A stretch of 64,000 nucleotides of DNA. It comes from Planctomycetota bacterium. Lineage in GTDB: Bacteria; Planctomycetota; UBA1135; GCA-002686595. Shown in pieces: positions 54,136 through 63,502 of this stretch. Positions within the stretch are counted from its first letter, which is position 1. Each line of letters begins with the position of its first letter. Under the pieces are notes generated by a model that saw only the letters and a list, made by a program, of their open reading frames with translations, was not told the DNA's origin and ran no database searches. A program made the position numbers and the translations under genes. The stretch is taken from contig JADJNY010000008.1 in the NCBI GenBank assembly GCA_016714045.1, positions 124,001-188,000 on the forward strand. The letters run 5' to 3'.

Positions 54136-54455
54136 GGCGAACTCCTTGTCCGTCGGACGGGACGGAACCGGCGGTGTCCGCGGCGACGCGCCCGATTCGG
54201 GCGGACGGAGCGGTGCGGACTCCGCGACGCGACAACATCGTCCGCGCGCCCCGCGCGACGAATACGACCACGCGAGCACGCGCTCCCCAAGTGCTGGGCA
54301 GAGCGCGCGCCGTGCTTGCGAACTCGCGCGGACGTCCGCGGACCGAGGAGGGCGGACGCGCGAGCCGGTGTGGGTAGAGCGCCCTGCGCACAGGAGCTTG
54401 CGCGCGCGCGGGCGCGAGCTAGCCTGCGCGCTCCACCCCGAAGAAAGGCCTCACC
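54136..54455. other. divergent region between DUF883 and bcp
   Basis: 320 bases. Holds the bcp promoter candidate (54398-54425), the DUF883 ribosome site, and a 14-bp palindrome CGCGGACGTCCGCG at 54327-54340. No gene seen. Confidence 0.45.
54398..54425 (+). promoter_or_regulatory. candidate promoter of bcp
   Basis: TTGCGC (54398-54403), 16-bp spacer, TAGCCT (54420-54425), 30 nt upstream of ATG 54456. One of the few with a plausible -35 box. Confidence 0.4.
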
Positions 54456-55064
54456 ATGCTGCGCCCCGGCGATCCCGCACCCGCGTTCACGCTCGAGTCG
54501 ACGAGCGGCTCCAAGCTCACCCTGTCCGAACTGCGCGGCAAGAAGGTCGTGCTCTACTTCTACCCGCGCGACGACACGCCCGGTTGCACGCGCGAGGCGT
54601 GCGCGTTCCGCGACGACCAGGCGGCGCTGAAGAAGACGGGGGCGGTCGTGCTCGGCGTCTCGCGCGACACGCTCGCGTCCCACGCGAAGTTCCGCGCCAA
54701 GTACGCGCTGCCCTTCGAGCTCCTCTCCGATCCGGACTTCTCCGTCGCGAAGGCGTACGGCGCGCACGGGAAGAAGCTGATGTACGGGAAACCGGTCGTG
54801 GGCTCGATCCGCTCGACGTTCCTGATCGACGAGCAGGGGAAGATCGCGCGCGTGTGGTCGCCGGTGAAGGTCGACGGTCACGCGGCGGCGGTGCTCGCGG
54901 CGCTCACGGGCGTCGAGACCGACGCGCCGAAGGCCAAGGCGAAGCGCGCACCTGCCTCGAAGGCTGCACCCGCCGCGAAGGCGACACCGGCCGCGAAGGT
55001 CGCTAAGTCGGCCGCGAAGGCCAAGGCGCCCGCGAAGAAGAAGCCGGCGGTGAAGGCGCGCTGA
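54456..55064 (+). CDS. bcp: thioredoxin-dependent peroxiredoxin (Bcp) with Lys/Ala tail
   Basis: 202 residues; AGAAAGG precedes ATG 54456. Residues 1-150 are a Bcp/PrxQ peroxiredoxin: DPAPAFTLESTSG, VLYFYPRDDTPGCTREACAF with peroxidatic Cys in PGCT and resolving Cys five residues on, GVSRDT, FLIDEQGKIARVW. It reduces hydroperoxides using thioredoxin in the cytoplasm. Residues 150-202 are an added low-complexity Lys/Ala/Pro tail (KAKAKRAPASKAAPAAKATP...) like histone H1, absent from typical Bcp of about 155 residues; it could bind DNA. Convergent hairpin with ahcY downstream. Confidence 0.9.
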   Translation: MLRPGDPAPAFTLESTSGSKLTLSELRGKKVVLYFYPRDDTPGCTREACAFRDDQAALKKTGAVVLGVSRDTLASHAKFRAKYALPFELLSDPDFSVAKAYGAHGKKLMYGKPVVGSIRSTFLIDEQGKIARVWSPVKVDGHAAAVLAALTGVETDAPKAKAKRAPASKAAPAAKATPAAKVAKSAAKAKAPAKKKPAVKAR

Positions 55065-55097
55065 GCCGACTCGCACCCGATCGCCTCCGTGAAAGGC

Positions 55098-55133
55098 ACG
55101 CGGCGCGCGCTCCACAGGGAACGCGCGCCGCGT
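55098..55133. terminator. bidirectional terminator between bcp and ahcY
   Basis: ACGCGGCGCGCG (55098-55109) and CGCGCGCCGCGT (55122-55133) form a 12-bp perfect stem with a 12-nt loop between convergent genes. Confidence 0.6.
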
Positions 55134-55155
55134 CGTCGTCGGGGACGTGCCCCGA

Positions 55156-56614
<1,459 letters not shown>

Positions 56615-56652
56615 GATCGTGTGCGTTTCCAGTTCGTGGGCGTGCCGTGGTC

Positions 56653-57654
56653 TCATCCGCCGGAGGGCACGCGGCCCCGGACGATGTACAACGCGAGCGC
56701 CGGCTCCTCCGCGGGTGCGGAAGCGTGCCGGCGCTTGGGCTGGTAGCGGTCCTCGACCGCTTCGATGCGCGCGTCGACGAAGCCCGCGCGTTCGAACGCG
56801 GTGCGCACGTCGCTCGGATCGAGTCCGAGGTGGCGATCGCCTTGCTCGTCGCGCATCCACTCCTCGCGGTGGGGCGCGAGCTCGAGGACGACGGCGTTCG
56901 ATCCAGGCTTGAGCACGCGGCGCATCTCGCGCACCGCGGTCGCGGGATCCTCGAGGTGGTGGAGCACCATGCCGGCGACGCAGCCGTCGAGCTCGCCGTC
57001 CGCGATGGGGAGTTCGTCCAGGTCGCCGCGGCGCAGCTCGAGCTCCGTCCCCGGCGGCATCGGCTCGAGCTTCTTCCGCGCCTCCTCGAGCATCGCGGAC
57101 GAGCTGTCGACGCACACGAGCTTGCTGCACAACCCCGCGAGCCCGCTCGCGAGGTAGCCCGTGCCGCAGCCGAGGTCCGCGAGCACCAGCGGCCGCGCGA
57201 ACAGGTTGGCCGCCGCGCGCTGGCGCGCTTGCCCCGTCGCGAAGTCGACGCCGATCTTCTCCCACTCGCCCGCGACCCGGTCGAAGAAGTCGCGGGAGCG
57301 CGCGCGGCGCTCCGCGATCACTTGATGCAGTCGCGCGACGTCGGCCGCGAACTCGGGCAAGGTCGGGATCTCCGCGCGCAGCGTGCTCCAAAGGCGCGCG
57401 ACGAGGTCCTCGGTCGCGTCCTCCGGCACGTCGAGCCGCAGGAACGTCGTGCGTCCCTCGTGGCGCTCCTGGAGCAGGTGCGCGTCGCGCAGGAGCCGCA
57501 GGTGGTTCGAGACCCGGCTCTGCTGCATGCCGAGCGCGCGCGCGAGCTCGCCGACGCTGAGCTCGGAGAGCTCGAGCAGACCGAGGATGCGCAGGCGCGT
57601 CGGTTCGCCGAAGAGACGCAGCGCCTCGCCGAGCTGGGCCGTGGGGGCGATCAC
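56653..57654 (-). CDS. ArsR-type regulator fused to a SAM/SAH-binding methyltransferase domain (SahR-like)
   Basis: 333 residues from GTG 57654. N-terminal winged helix: LRLFGEPTRLRILGLLELSELSVGELARALGMQQSRVSNHLRLL (residues 10-55), the ArsR fold without its metal-binding Cys. Residues about 140-330 are a class I methyltransferase domain (LADLGCGTGYLASGLAG, RRGDLDELPIADGELD, VLHHLEDPATAVREMRRVLKPG). The same fusion, next to SAH-hydrolase genes, is what I recall of the SahR regulators of SAM recycling in proteobacteria, where SAH is the signal. It heads the operon with ahcY. A dyad-symmetric sequence overlaps its start codon, so autoregulation is likely. Confidence 0.8.
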   Translation of the reverse strand: MIAPTAQLGEALRLFGEPTRLRILGLLELSELSVGELARALGMQQSRVSNHLRLLRDAHLLQERHEGRTTFLRLDVPEDATEDLVARLWSTLRAEIPTLPEFAADVARLHQVIAERRARSRDFFDRVAGEWEKIGVDFATGQARQRAAANLFARPLVLADLGCGTGYLASGLAGLCSKLVCVDSSSAMLEEARKKLEPMPPGTELELRRGDLDELPIADGELDGCVAGMVLHHLEDPATAVREMRRVLKPGSNAVVLELAPHREEWMRDEQGDRHLGLDPSDVRTAFERAGFVDARIEAVEDRYQPKRRHASAPAEEPALALYIVRGRVPSGG

Positions 57655-57680
57655 GATGTGGTCATCGTATCATGATCGCC
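57646..57680 (-). promoter_or_regulatory. inverted repeat at the start of the SahR-like gene
   Basis: GGCGATCA (57646-57653) and its reverse complement TGATCGCC (57673-57680) flank a second dyad CGATG-tggt-CATCG (57654-57667). A TACGAT -10-like hexamer on the minus strand (57665-57670) falls inside. The GTG start codon (57652-57654) overlaps one arm, which would let a bound dimer block transcription. Confidence 0.5.
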
Positions 57681-57768
57681 TGAAACTTGAAGGGCGCGCG
57701 CGGCTCCGGGGCCGAGCACGACGCCGCGCCGAGAGCTCAACCCCCGGCCGGCGATGGGTTTGCGTAGC

Positions 57769-59949
57769 TCAGTCGCCCAGCGGGTGGGTTTCGACCGCGA
57801 CGACTTCCACGCCCAGCGTGCCCGAGGGCAGCTGGACCTGGACCTTGTCCCCCGGACGCTTGCCGAGGAGCCCCGCCGCAAGCGGCGCCCGGTAGGAGAC
57901 CACCTGATCCGCGCCGTCGGTGTCCCACGGCCCGAGGATGGTGATCGCGTGGACCGCGCCGGTGCCGAGGTCCTTGTACGTCACGTGCGTGCCGGGCGAG
58001 ACGATGCCCTCGGGCAGGATCTCGTCCTCGATCGTCACGGCGCGGCGCAGCTCGCCTTCGATCTCCGACGCGCGCGTCGTCAGGTTGCGCTGCTCCTCGA
58101 TCGCGGCTTCCCACTCGGAGTTCTCCGAGAGGTCGCCCATCGCCGCCGCGCGGCCGATCGCGTCCTGGTTCGCGGGGATCTTCACCTCGCGCAGGTGGTG
58201 GAGCTCGGCCTTGCGGCGATCGAGGCCCTTGCGCGTCGTGTAGACGCGGTCGTTCTCCCAGAAGAACGCGAGCGCCGCGCGCATCGCGACCGGCGTCGCG
58301 CGCATGTAGATGTCGGTGAACTGGTTGTCGATCGCTTCGTCGACGCCGCGCTGCACGGTGCGCTGCAGGCTCGCGATCGCCTCGGGGTCCGCGCCGTGGA
58401 GCAGGCGGCGGAGCATCGAGTCCTTGCCCTTCGTGAGGAACTCGACGAGGCGCGTGTTCGAGCGCAGGTTGTTCGCGTCCCCGCGCCGGTTGACGTAGAG
58501 ATACGACGCGAGCGCGAGCAGCGCCTGAGCGCGCTGCACCGCAGTGGGGAGCTCGCCGGGGAGCTTCCCGGCCTCGCCGAGGCGCGCGAGGCTGATCAGC
58601 ACTTCCGGCGCGCGCAGCGGACGCGCGAGCAGGTCCTTGTACGCCGCGCCGAGGTCGCTCGCGCGGCCCGCGGCGTAAAGCGTGTCGACGAGCAACTTCG
58701 CCATCCCGCTCGGCGCGTGCTGCAGGTTGCGCACCGCTTCGTCGGCCCAGCCGTCGCCGAGCACTTCCTGCAGCGCCGACACGCAGCGCTCCTGCTCGCG
58801 CAGGCCGGGGAGGGACTGGAAGTGCGCCCACAGCGCGGGCGTCTTGCCCGGGTCCGCGGGCGGCGGTTGCGCCGCGGCGGCGCGCAGCGTCTCGGAGAGC
58901 GGGTCGGGCGTGGCGCCGCGCTCTTCGCGTAGGAGCAGCCACGCGGCCATGCGCAGCGGGAGCGGCTCGTTCGGGTGCGCCGCCTTCGCCTCGAGGACCT
59001 CGAGCAGCATGGCGCGCATGCGCTCGTCCTGGTTGCCCGTCAACTGCTCGCGCACGCGCGCGAGGACGTCGGCGAGCGACGTCGCGTTCTCGAGCTGGCG
59101 CTTCAGGTCCGCGACGGCGTCCATCGCGTTGTGCAGGAGCTGCACGTCGCCGCGCAGCGGGGTGCCCGTGACCTTGAACCACTCGCTCGACTCGGCCTGC
59201 TTGCGTGCCTTGCGCCACCAACCGTTCCACGCCGTGCCGTCGACGCCGACCTGCGCGAGCGCGTTCTTGATCGACACGGTCGACGCGCGACCGTGATGGC
59301 GCTCGAGCACGTTGCGCAGCACCGCGAGCGGCTCTTCCTTGATCTTCTTGCGCAGCGCGTCCGGGTCGCGGAAGTGCTGCGAGCGGAGGTCGTTCTCGGG
59401 CAGCGGCTCGAAGATCTCCATCGCCGCGTTCAGCGGGAATCGGTCGCGCCGGCCCGACGTGAAGCGGATCGAGAGGTCGAGCGCCTCGAGCGCGACGTCG
59501 GTGACCTCGCCGGTGCCCCAGCCGCCGCCGTGGTAGACGAGGCGACCGACCTGGAACCACGTCAGGCGCTCGAACGCGACCCACGACTTGCGCGGATCAC
59601 CGAGGTCCGCTTTGAGGCCGGAGAGGCGCGTGTACGCCTCCCACCACGTCTCGGCGCTCCAGGCCTTCGCGGCGGCTTCGTAGAGCGGCGCCGCGAGCTC
59701 GCCGGGAGGACCACCGCCTTGCACGGCCATGCCGTAGAGGCGCGCGGCGTCCGCGGCGCGGCCGCGGCCCTCCAGGCTCTGTGCGTGCTCCTTGATCATG
59801 GGCAGGCAGCGCGAGAGCCGCTTCTTGTCGAGCGCGAGGCGCAGGGCGCCGACGAGGTCGTCGACCGACCCGTCCGTGGACATCAGCGCCTTCCAGCTCT
59901 CGTCGAACTCGGGCCACTTCTCTTGGGCGGCAAGGAGGATCAGGCTCAT
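57769..59949 (-). CDS. greA: GreA-type transcript cleavage factor with long N-terminal extension
   Basis: 726 residues from ATG 59949. Residues about 570-726 are a complete GreA: antiparallel coiled coil with the acidic tip AAAMGDLSENSEWEAAIEEQ (family: GDLSENAEY-x-AAKEEQ) and the FKBP-like C-terminal domain ending GTLGVEVVAVE. The acidic tip enters the RNA polymerase secondary channel and rescues backtracked complexes. Residues 1-560 are a helical-repeat region (TPR/HEAT-like, e.g. LARLYGMAVQGGG, LLALASYLYVN) containing a CarD/Tudor-like patch, VGRLVYHGGGWGTGEVTDV. Standard GreA is about 158 residues; Chlamydiae have a GreA of about 715 residues, so this layout agrees with PVC ancestry. Confidence 0.85.
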   Translation of the reverse strand: MSLILLAAQEKWPEFDESWKALMSTDGSVDDLVGALRLALDKKRLSRCLPMIKEHAQSLEGRGRAADAARLYGMAVQGGGPPGELAAPLYEAAAKAWSAETWWEAYTRLSGLKADLGDPRKSWVAFERLTWFQVGRLVYHGGGWGTGEVTDVALEALDLSIRFTSGRRDRFPLNAAMEIFEPLPENDLRSQHFRDPDALRKKIKEEPLAVLRNVLERHHGRASTVSIKNALAQVGVDGTAWNGWWRKARKQAESSEWFKVTGTPLRGDVQLLHNAMDAVADLKRQLENATSLADVLARVREQLTGNQDERMRAMLLEVLEAKAAHPNEPLPLRMAAWLLLREERGATPDPLSETLRAAAAQPPPADPGKTPALWAHFQSLPGLREQERCVSALQEVLGDGWADEAVRNLQHAPSGMAKLLVDTLYAAGRASDLGAAYKDLLARPLRAPEVLISLARLGEAGKLPGELPTAVQRAQALLALASYLYVNRRGDANNLRSNTRLVEFLTKGKDSMLRRLLHGADPEAIASLQRTVQRGVDEAIDNQFTDIYMRATPVAMRAALAFFWENDRVYTTRKGLDRRKAELHHLREVKIPANQDAIGRAAAMGDLSENSEWEAAIEEQRNLTTRASEIEGELRRAVTIEDEILPEGIVSPGTHVTYKDLGTGAVHAITILGPWDTDGADQVVSYRAPLAAGLLGKRPGDKVQVQLPSGTLGVEVVAVETHPLGD

Positions 59950-60101
59950 GGCGTCAGGCTCGCGAAATCAGGGCGGAGGGACGGCGGCGCCCCCGCGGGA
60001 GCGCCGGGTTCACCGGGGCTCCGACGCGAGGGCGCGGGCCGACATGATGCACGATCCCGGCCCGGCGTTCCACCGTCGGCTGGGATCGTCGTCGCAAGCC
60101 C

Positions 60102-61274
60102 TCAATCGACGGCCAGGAGAGCGCCCTTCAAGTACCGGGAGCGGCTGAACTCGGGCCGCTGCGGGTGGTCGGGGCCCGCCCCGAGCACGGCGAGGAGCCG
60201 GACGGGCCGGCGGGCGCGCCGCGCGGACTGGAAGAGCATCCCGAGGAACGTGGGCAGATCGAGTGCGCCCGAGCAGGAGAAGGTCGCGAGGAGCCCGCCG
60301 GGCCGCACGCTCTCGAGCGCCAGCGTGTTCAGGTCGCCGTAGCGGTGGAGGCCCTCCTCGATCTGATTCCGGTTCGCGACGATCTTGTGCGGGTCGAGCA
60401 CGACGACGCCGGGCCGTTCGCGCGCCGCGCGCGTCTCGCGCAGCACGTCGAACGCGTCCGCGTGCACGAAGTCGATCGCGAGGTGGTTCTCGTCCGCCGC
60501 CGCGGCCGCGCGCTCGAGCACGACCTCGTCGAGGTCGACGGCGCGCACGCGCGTGGCTCCGGCGCGCGCGGCCTGGAGCGCGAACCCGCCGGTGTTGCAG
60601 CAGAGGTCGAGCACGCTCTGCCCGCGCGCGTACTGGGCGACGAGCAGGCGGTTGTCGCGCTGGTCGCAGAAGAAGCCCGTCTTGTGCCCGCGACCGGGCG
60701 AGACGCGGTAGCGCACCTGGTGCTCGAGGAACGTCGCCTCGCCGACGTCGCGCGGCGGCTCCGGCTCGAAGCGCTCCGCGTTCGCGGCGGAGTTCGGCAC
60801 CTTGTGCACGACCTGGAAGCCGGGGTAGAGCTCGTTCACCGCCCACTCGACGTCCTCGCGCAGGTTCCAGAAGCCGCGCGCGTGGTACTCGCACACGATC
60901 ACGGAGCCGAGGCGGTCGACGACGAGACCGGGCAGGTCGTCGCCCTCCGCGTGCGCGATCCGGTAGGCCTCGGTGACCTCGGGCAGGCGCAGGAGCTTCT
61001 TTCTGAGGCGATCCGCGTTCGACAGCGTGCGCAGGAGGAAGTCGCGCGGGGCGCGCAGGTCGCTCTTCTTGCCGCGCGTCAGCATCCGCAGGCGGATGTC
61101 GGAGCTGCCGTTGTAGAGCCCGTGGCCGACGAAGCGGTCGGAGGCGTCGACGACCTCGACCAGCGCGCCGTCGGGGACGTCCGTGTCCGGCGGTTCGACC
61201 TGCCGCCCGTAGATCCAGGGGCCCAGGGAGAGTTCGTCGGTCGCGAGGCGGATCGTCGGTCGTTCGTCGGTCAT
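60102..61274 (-). CDS. RlmI-type rRNA (cytosine-C5) methyltransferase
   Basis: 390 residues from ATG 61274. N-terminal PUA domain (GPWIYGRQVE, VEVVDASDRFVGHGLYN), central RlmI block LPGLVVDRLGSVIVCEYHA, the invariant HKTGFFCDQRDNR, SAM loop VLDLCCNTGGFALQA, DPHK (usually DPP-x) and the catalytic Cys of TFSCSGAL. Such enzymes methylate C5 of a cytosine in 23S rRNA. A Pro-to-His change in the DPP-x motif is unusual but the Lys is kept. Divergent from the amidohydrolase gene. Confidence 0.85.
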   Translation of the reverse strand: MTDERPTIRLATDELSLGPWIYGRQVEPPDTDVPDGALVEVVDASDRFVGHGLYNGSSDIRLRMLTRGKKSDLRAPRDFLLRTLSNADRLRKKLLRLPEVTEAYRIAHAEGDDLPGLVVDRLGSVIVCEYHARGFWNLREDVEWAVNELYPGFQVVHKVPNSAANAERFEPEPPRDVGEATFLEHQVRYRVSPGRGHKTGFFCDQRDNRLLVAQYARGQSVLDLCCNTGGFALQAARAGATRVRAVDLDEVVLERAAAAADENHLAIDFVHADAFDVLRETRAARERPGVVVLDPHKIVANRNQIEEGLHRYGDLNTLALESVRPGGLLATFSCSGALDLPTFLGMLFQSARRARRPVRLLAVLGAGPDHPQRPEFSRSRYLKGALLAVD

Positions 61275-61344
61275 GGTCGGGGGCGCGTGCGCACCGCGCG
61301 ACGCAGCTCTTGCGCGGCGCGGGGAGATCCGCGGGGGGAAACCT

Positions 61345-61350
61345 TATAAC
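61345..61350 (+). promoter_or_regulatory. candidate -10 element TATAAC in a divergent promoter region
   Basis: accTTATAACgtt: the core TTATAA is palindromic, so it reads TATAAC to the right (32 nt before ATG 61383) and TATAAG to the left (toward the RlmI-like gene). It is among the most AT-rich patches in the window. No spaced -35 box seen. Confidence 0.4.
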
Positions 61351-61382
61351 GTTCGCGGACCTGGCCGCCCGCAAGGAACCCC

Positions 61383-63356
61383 ATGCTGATCGCCTTCCTC
61401 CAGAGCGTCGTCCTCTCCGGCGCCACCGTGCACACCCTCGTACCGGGCGAGAGCCCGCGCGCGCTCCTCGTCCAGGACGGGAAGATCGCCGCCGTCGCCG
61501 CCCCTGGGGCGACGGCCGCCTTCCCCAAGGACGCGCGGCGCGTCGACGTGAGCGGGTTGCACGCGCTCCCGGGCCTCGTCGACGCGCTCGTGAACCACGA
61601 CCCCGAGCACGACCGCCTGTACGTCGCGGCGGGCGTCACGCTCGTCTGCGACCAGGGCGGCGACCTCTCGCCGGCGCTCGCCGAACGCCTCCTCGCCGCG
61701 CGCGATCGCAATCCGGGGCCGGCGCTCTGGACCGCCGGCGCGCCGCTCACGGGACCCTCCGCGCGGTACGGCATCGTGCTCGAGAGCGCGGACGCGGCGA
61801 AGGAGAAGGTCGCGCGCCTGCTCGGCGAATCGCACCTCGACTGGCTCGCGGTCGGACCGGAGCTCGGCACCGGTGCGTGGAAGGCCGCGCTCGAGCTCGC
61901 GCACGACCGCGAGCTCCGCGTGTTCGGGCCCGTGCTCCAATCGTCGAGCCTCGCGGAGGCGATCGACGCGCGGCAGGACGGCGTGTACCACGTCGACGCG
62001 CTGCTCCCGCCGGGCAAGGCGTGGAACGAGGTCGCGTTCGTGGACCTTCTCCCGCGCGTCGAGAAGCTCGCCGCGTCGAAGACGGCGCTCGTGCCGACGC
62101 TCGCGCTCCACGCCGCGCAGGTCCTCCAGCCGAAAGCGGACGCGCCCGAGCTCCCGCACCTCGGCCCGCTCTACGTGCAGCTGTGGATCGCGGACGCCGA
62201 GCAGCGCCGACGCGTGTTCACCGGCGAGAACGGGCTCGAGCTCCAGAAGGCCGGCGTCGCGGCGCTCGGTCTGCAGCAGGAGCTCGTCAAGGCGGTGTGG
62301 GAGCGCAAGGGCCGGCTCGTGCCGGGCAGCGCGAGCCCGCGACCGTGGCTCTTCCCCGGACGCGCGCTCGTCGAGGAGCTCGTGCTGTGGGGCCGCGCGG
62401 GGATCGCCGCGCCCGACGTCGTGCGCGCCGCCACGTCGGGCGCCGCGGAGCTGCTCGGGCTCCCGGACCGCGGCACGATCGCGCCGGGGAAGATCGCGGA
62501 CCTCGTGTTCTACGCTGGCGATCCCGAGCGCGAGCTCGCGACGCTGCGCGATCCGCGCCTCGTCGTGCTGCGCGGGCGCGTATTCGACCGCGCCGCGCTC
62601 GACGAGCTCGTCCTCGATCTGAAGACGAAGCAGGTCGCCGCTCAGCAGCGCGCGTTCGGCAAGGACGAGCTCCCGCTCGATCCGCCGCCGACGCCCGAAG
62701 GCGTCGTGCTCGCTCGTGGCGCGGTCGTGCAGCGCGTGCTCGGGATGCGCGCGACGATCGAGCGGTGGGCCGTCGTGCGCGGCGCGGACGGTGCCTTCAC
62801 GTACGCGACGCACATGCGCACGTTCGGCGGCATCGCGAAGGCCGACACGGACCTCGTGCTGTCGCAGACCGTGCGCGACGATCGACTCGTGCAGTTCAGG
62901 CTCACCGTGAAGAGCGGTCCGCTCGAGGTCGTGACGAAGGGCCTCGCCGTGGCGAACGTCTTCAATGTCGAGCGCCGCGCGAACGGGCAGTTCGTCGGGA
63001 ACGTGCCCGTGAAGGACAAGCTCGTGCTGGTCGACGTCGGGAGCGTGCTCGCTCCGCTGCAGGCCGCGCACCACGCGCGCGAGGGGAACTTCAAGGCGCT
63101 CTTCTTCGACGACTACGAGCCCGCGGTCGGGCCGTGGGAGTTCCGCGTCGACGACAAGGGCACGCTGCTCCTCCGCACGCACTCGGGCTTCCTCGCCGCG
63201 TCGATCGGCGCCGACGGAGTCCCGACGCAGGTGCGGCGCGAGCAGGGCCGCGGCATCGCGGAGTTCGAGTTCGCGGGGAACGAGCTCCCGGCCGGGCCGT
63301 GGCCGATCCCTGCGGAGAACCGGATCCCGTCGAAGCCCGCGGCGCAGCCGCGTTGA
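61383..63356 (+). CDS. amidohydrolase-family protein lacking the HxH metal site
   Basis: 657 residues; AAGGA (about 61373-61377) is just upstream of ATG 61383. It begins with the beta-sandwich of the family (GATVHTLVPGES, ALLVQDGKIAAVA) and GLHALPGLVDALVNHDPEHD. In active members GLxDxHxH supplies two metal ligands; here the first His is lost (DALVNHD). Later ATSGAAELLGLPDRGTIAPGKIADLVFYAGDP is the standard C-terminal imidazolonepropionase/deacetylase closing block. A C-terminal extension of about 240 residues (from about residue 420) is beta-rich and unassigned. Likely a non-metal or structural relative; N-terminal hydrophobic LIAFLQSVVLSGA may be a weak export signal. Confidence 0.7.
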   Translation: MLIAFLQSVVLSGATVHTLVPGESPRALLVQDGKIAAVAAPGATAAFPKDARRVDVSGLHALPGLVDALVNHDPEHDRLYVAAGVTLVCDQGGDLSPALAERLLAARDRNPGPALWTAGAPLTGPSARYGIVLESADAAKEKVARLLGESHLDWLAVGPELGTGAWKAALELAHDRELRVFGPVLQSSSLAEAIDARQDGVYHVDALLPPGKAWNEVAFVDLLPRVEKLAASKTALVPTLALHAAQVLQPKADAPELPHLGPLYVQLWIADAEQRRRVFTGENGLELQKAGVAALGLQQELVKAVWERKGRLVPGSASPRPWLFPGRALVEELVLWGRAGIAAPDVVRAATSGAAELLGLPDRGTIAPGKIADLVFYAGDPERELATLRDPRLVVLRGRVFDRAALDELVLDLKTKQVAAQQRAFGKDELPLDPPPTPEGVVLARGAVVQRVLGMRATIERWAVVRGADGAFTYATHMRTFGGIAKADTDLVLSQTVRDDRLVQFRLTVKSGPLEVVTKGLAVANVFNVERRANGQFVGNVPVKDKLVLVDVGSVLAPLQAAHHAREGNFKALFFDDYEPAVGPWEFRVDDKGTLLLRTHSGFLAASIGADGVPTQVRREQGRGIAEFEFAGNELPAGPWPIPAENRIPSKPAAQPR

Positions 63357-63480
63357 TCGCTGACGCCGGGGCGGCGGCGCGACGTGAGCGCAGACGCGCG
63401 CTGCGCGGACGCTCCCGCCCCGAGCCGCAGCCGTGCTTTGCCGATCGAATCGCTCGAGGCGCGAGCCCGCGCACGTCGTG

Positions 63481-63486
63481 TATCCT
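63481..63486 (+). promoter_or_regulatory. candidate -10 element TATCCT
   Basis: gtgTATCCTgcg, 16 nt upstream of ATG 63503; short leader, as for several genes here. Confidence 0.4.
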
Positions 63487-63502
63487 GCGCTGCTCGTCCC
63501 AC

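Noticed and set aside
54327..54340. Palindrome CGCGGACGTCCGCG as an operator
   Set aside because: Short GC palindromes of this kind are frequent by chance at this base composition; no second copy near another gene was noticed.
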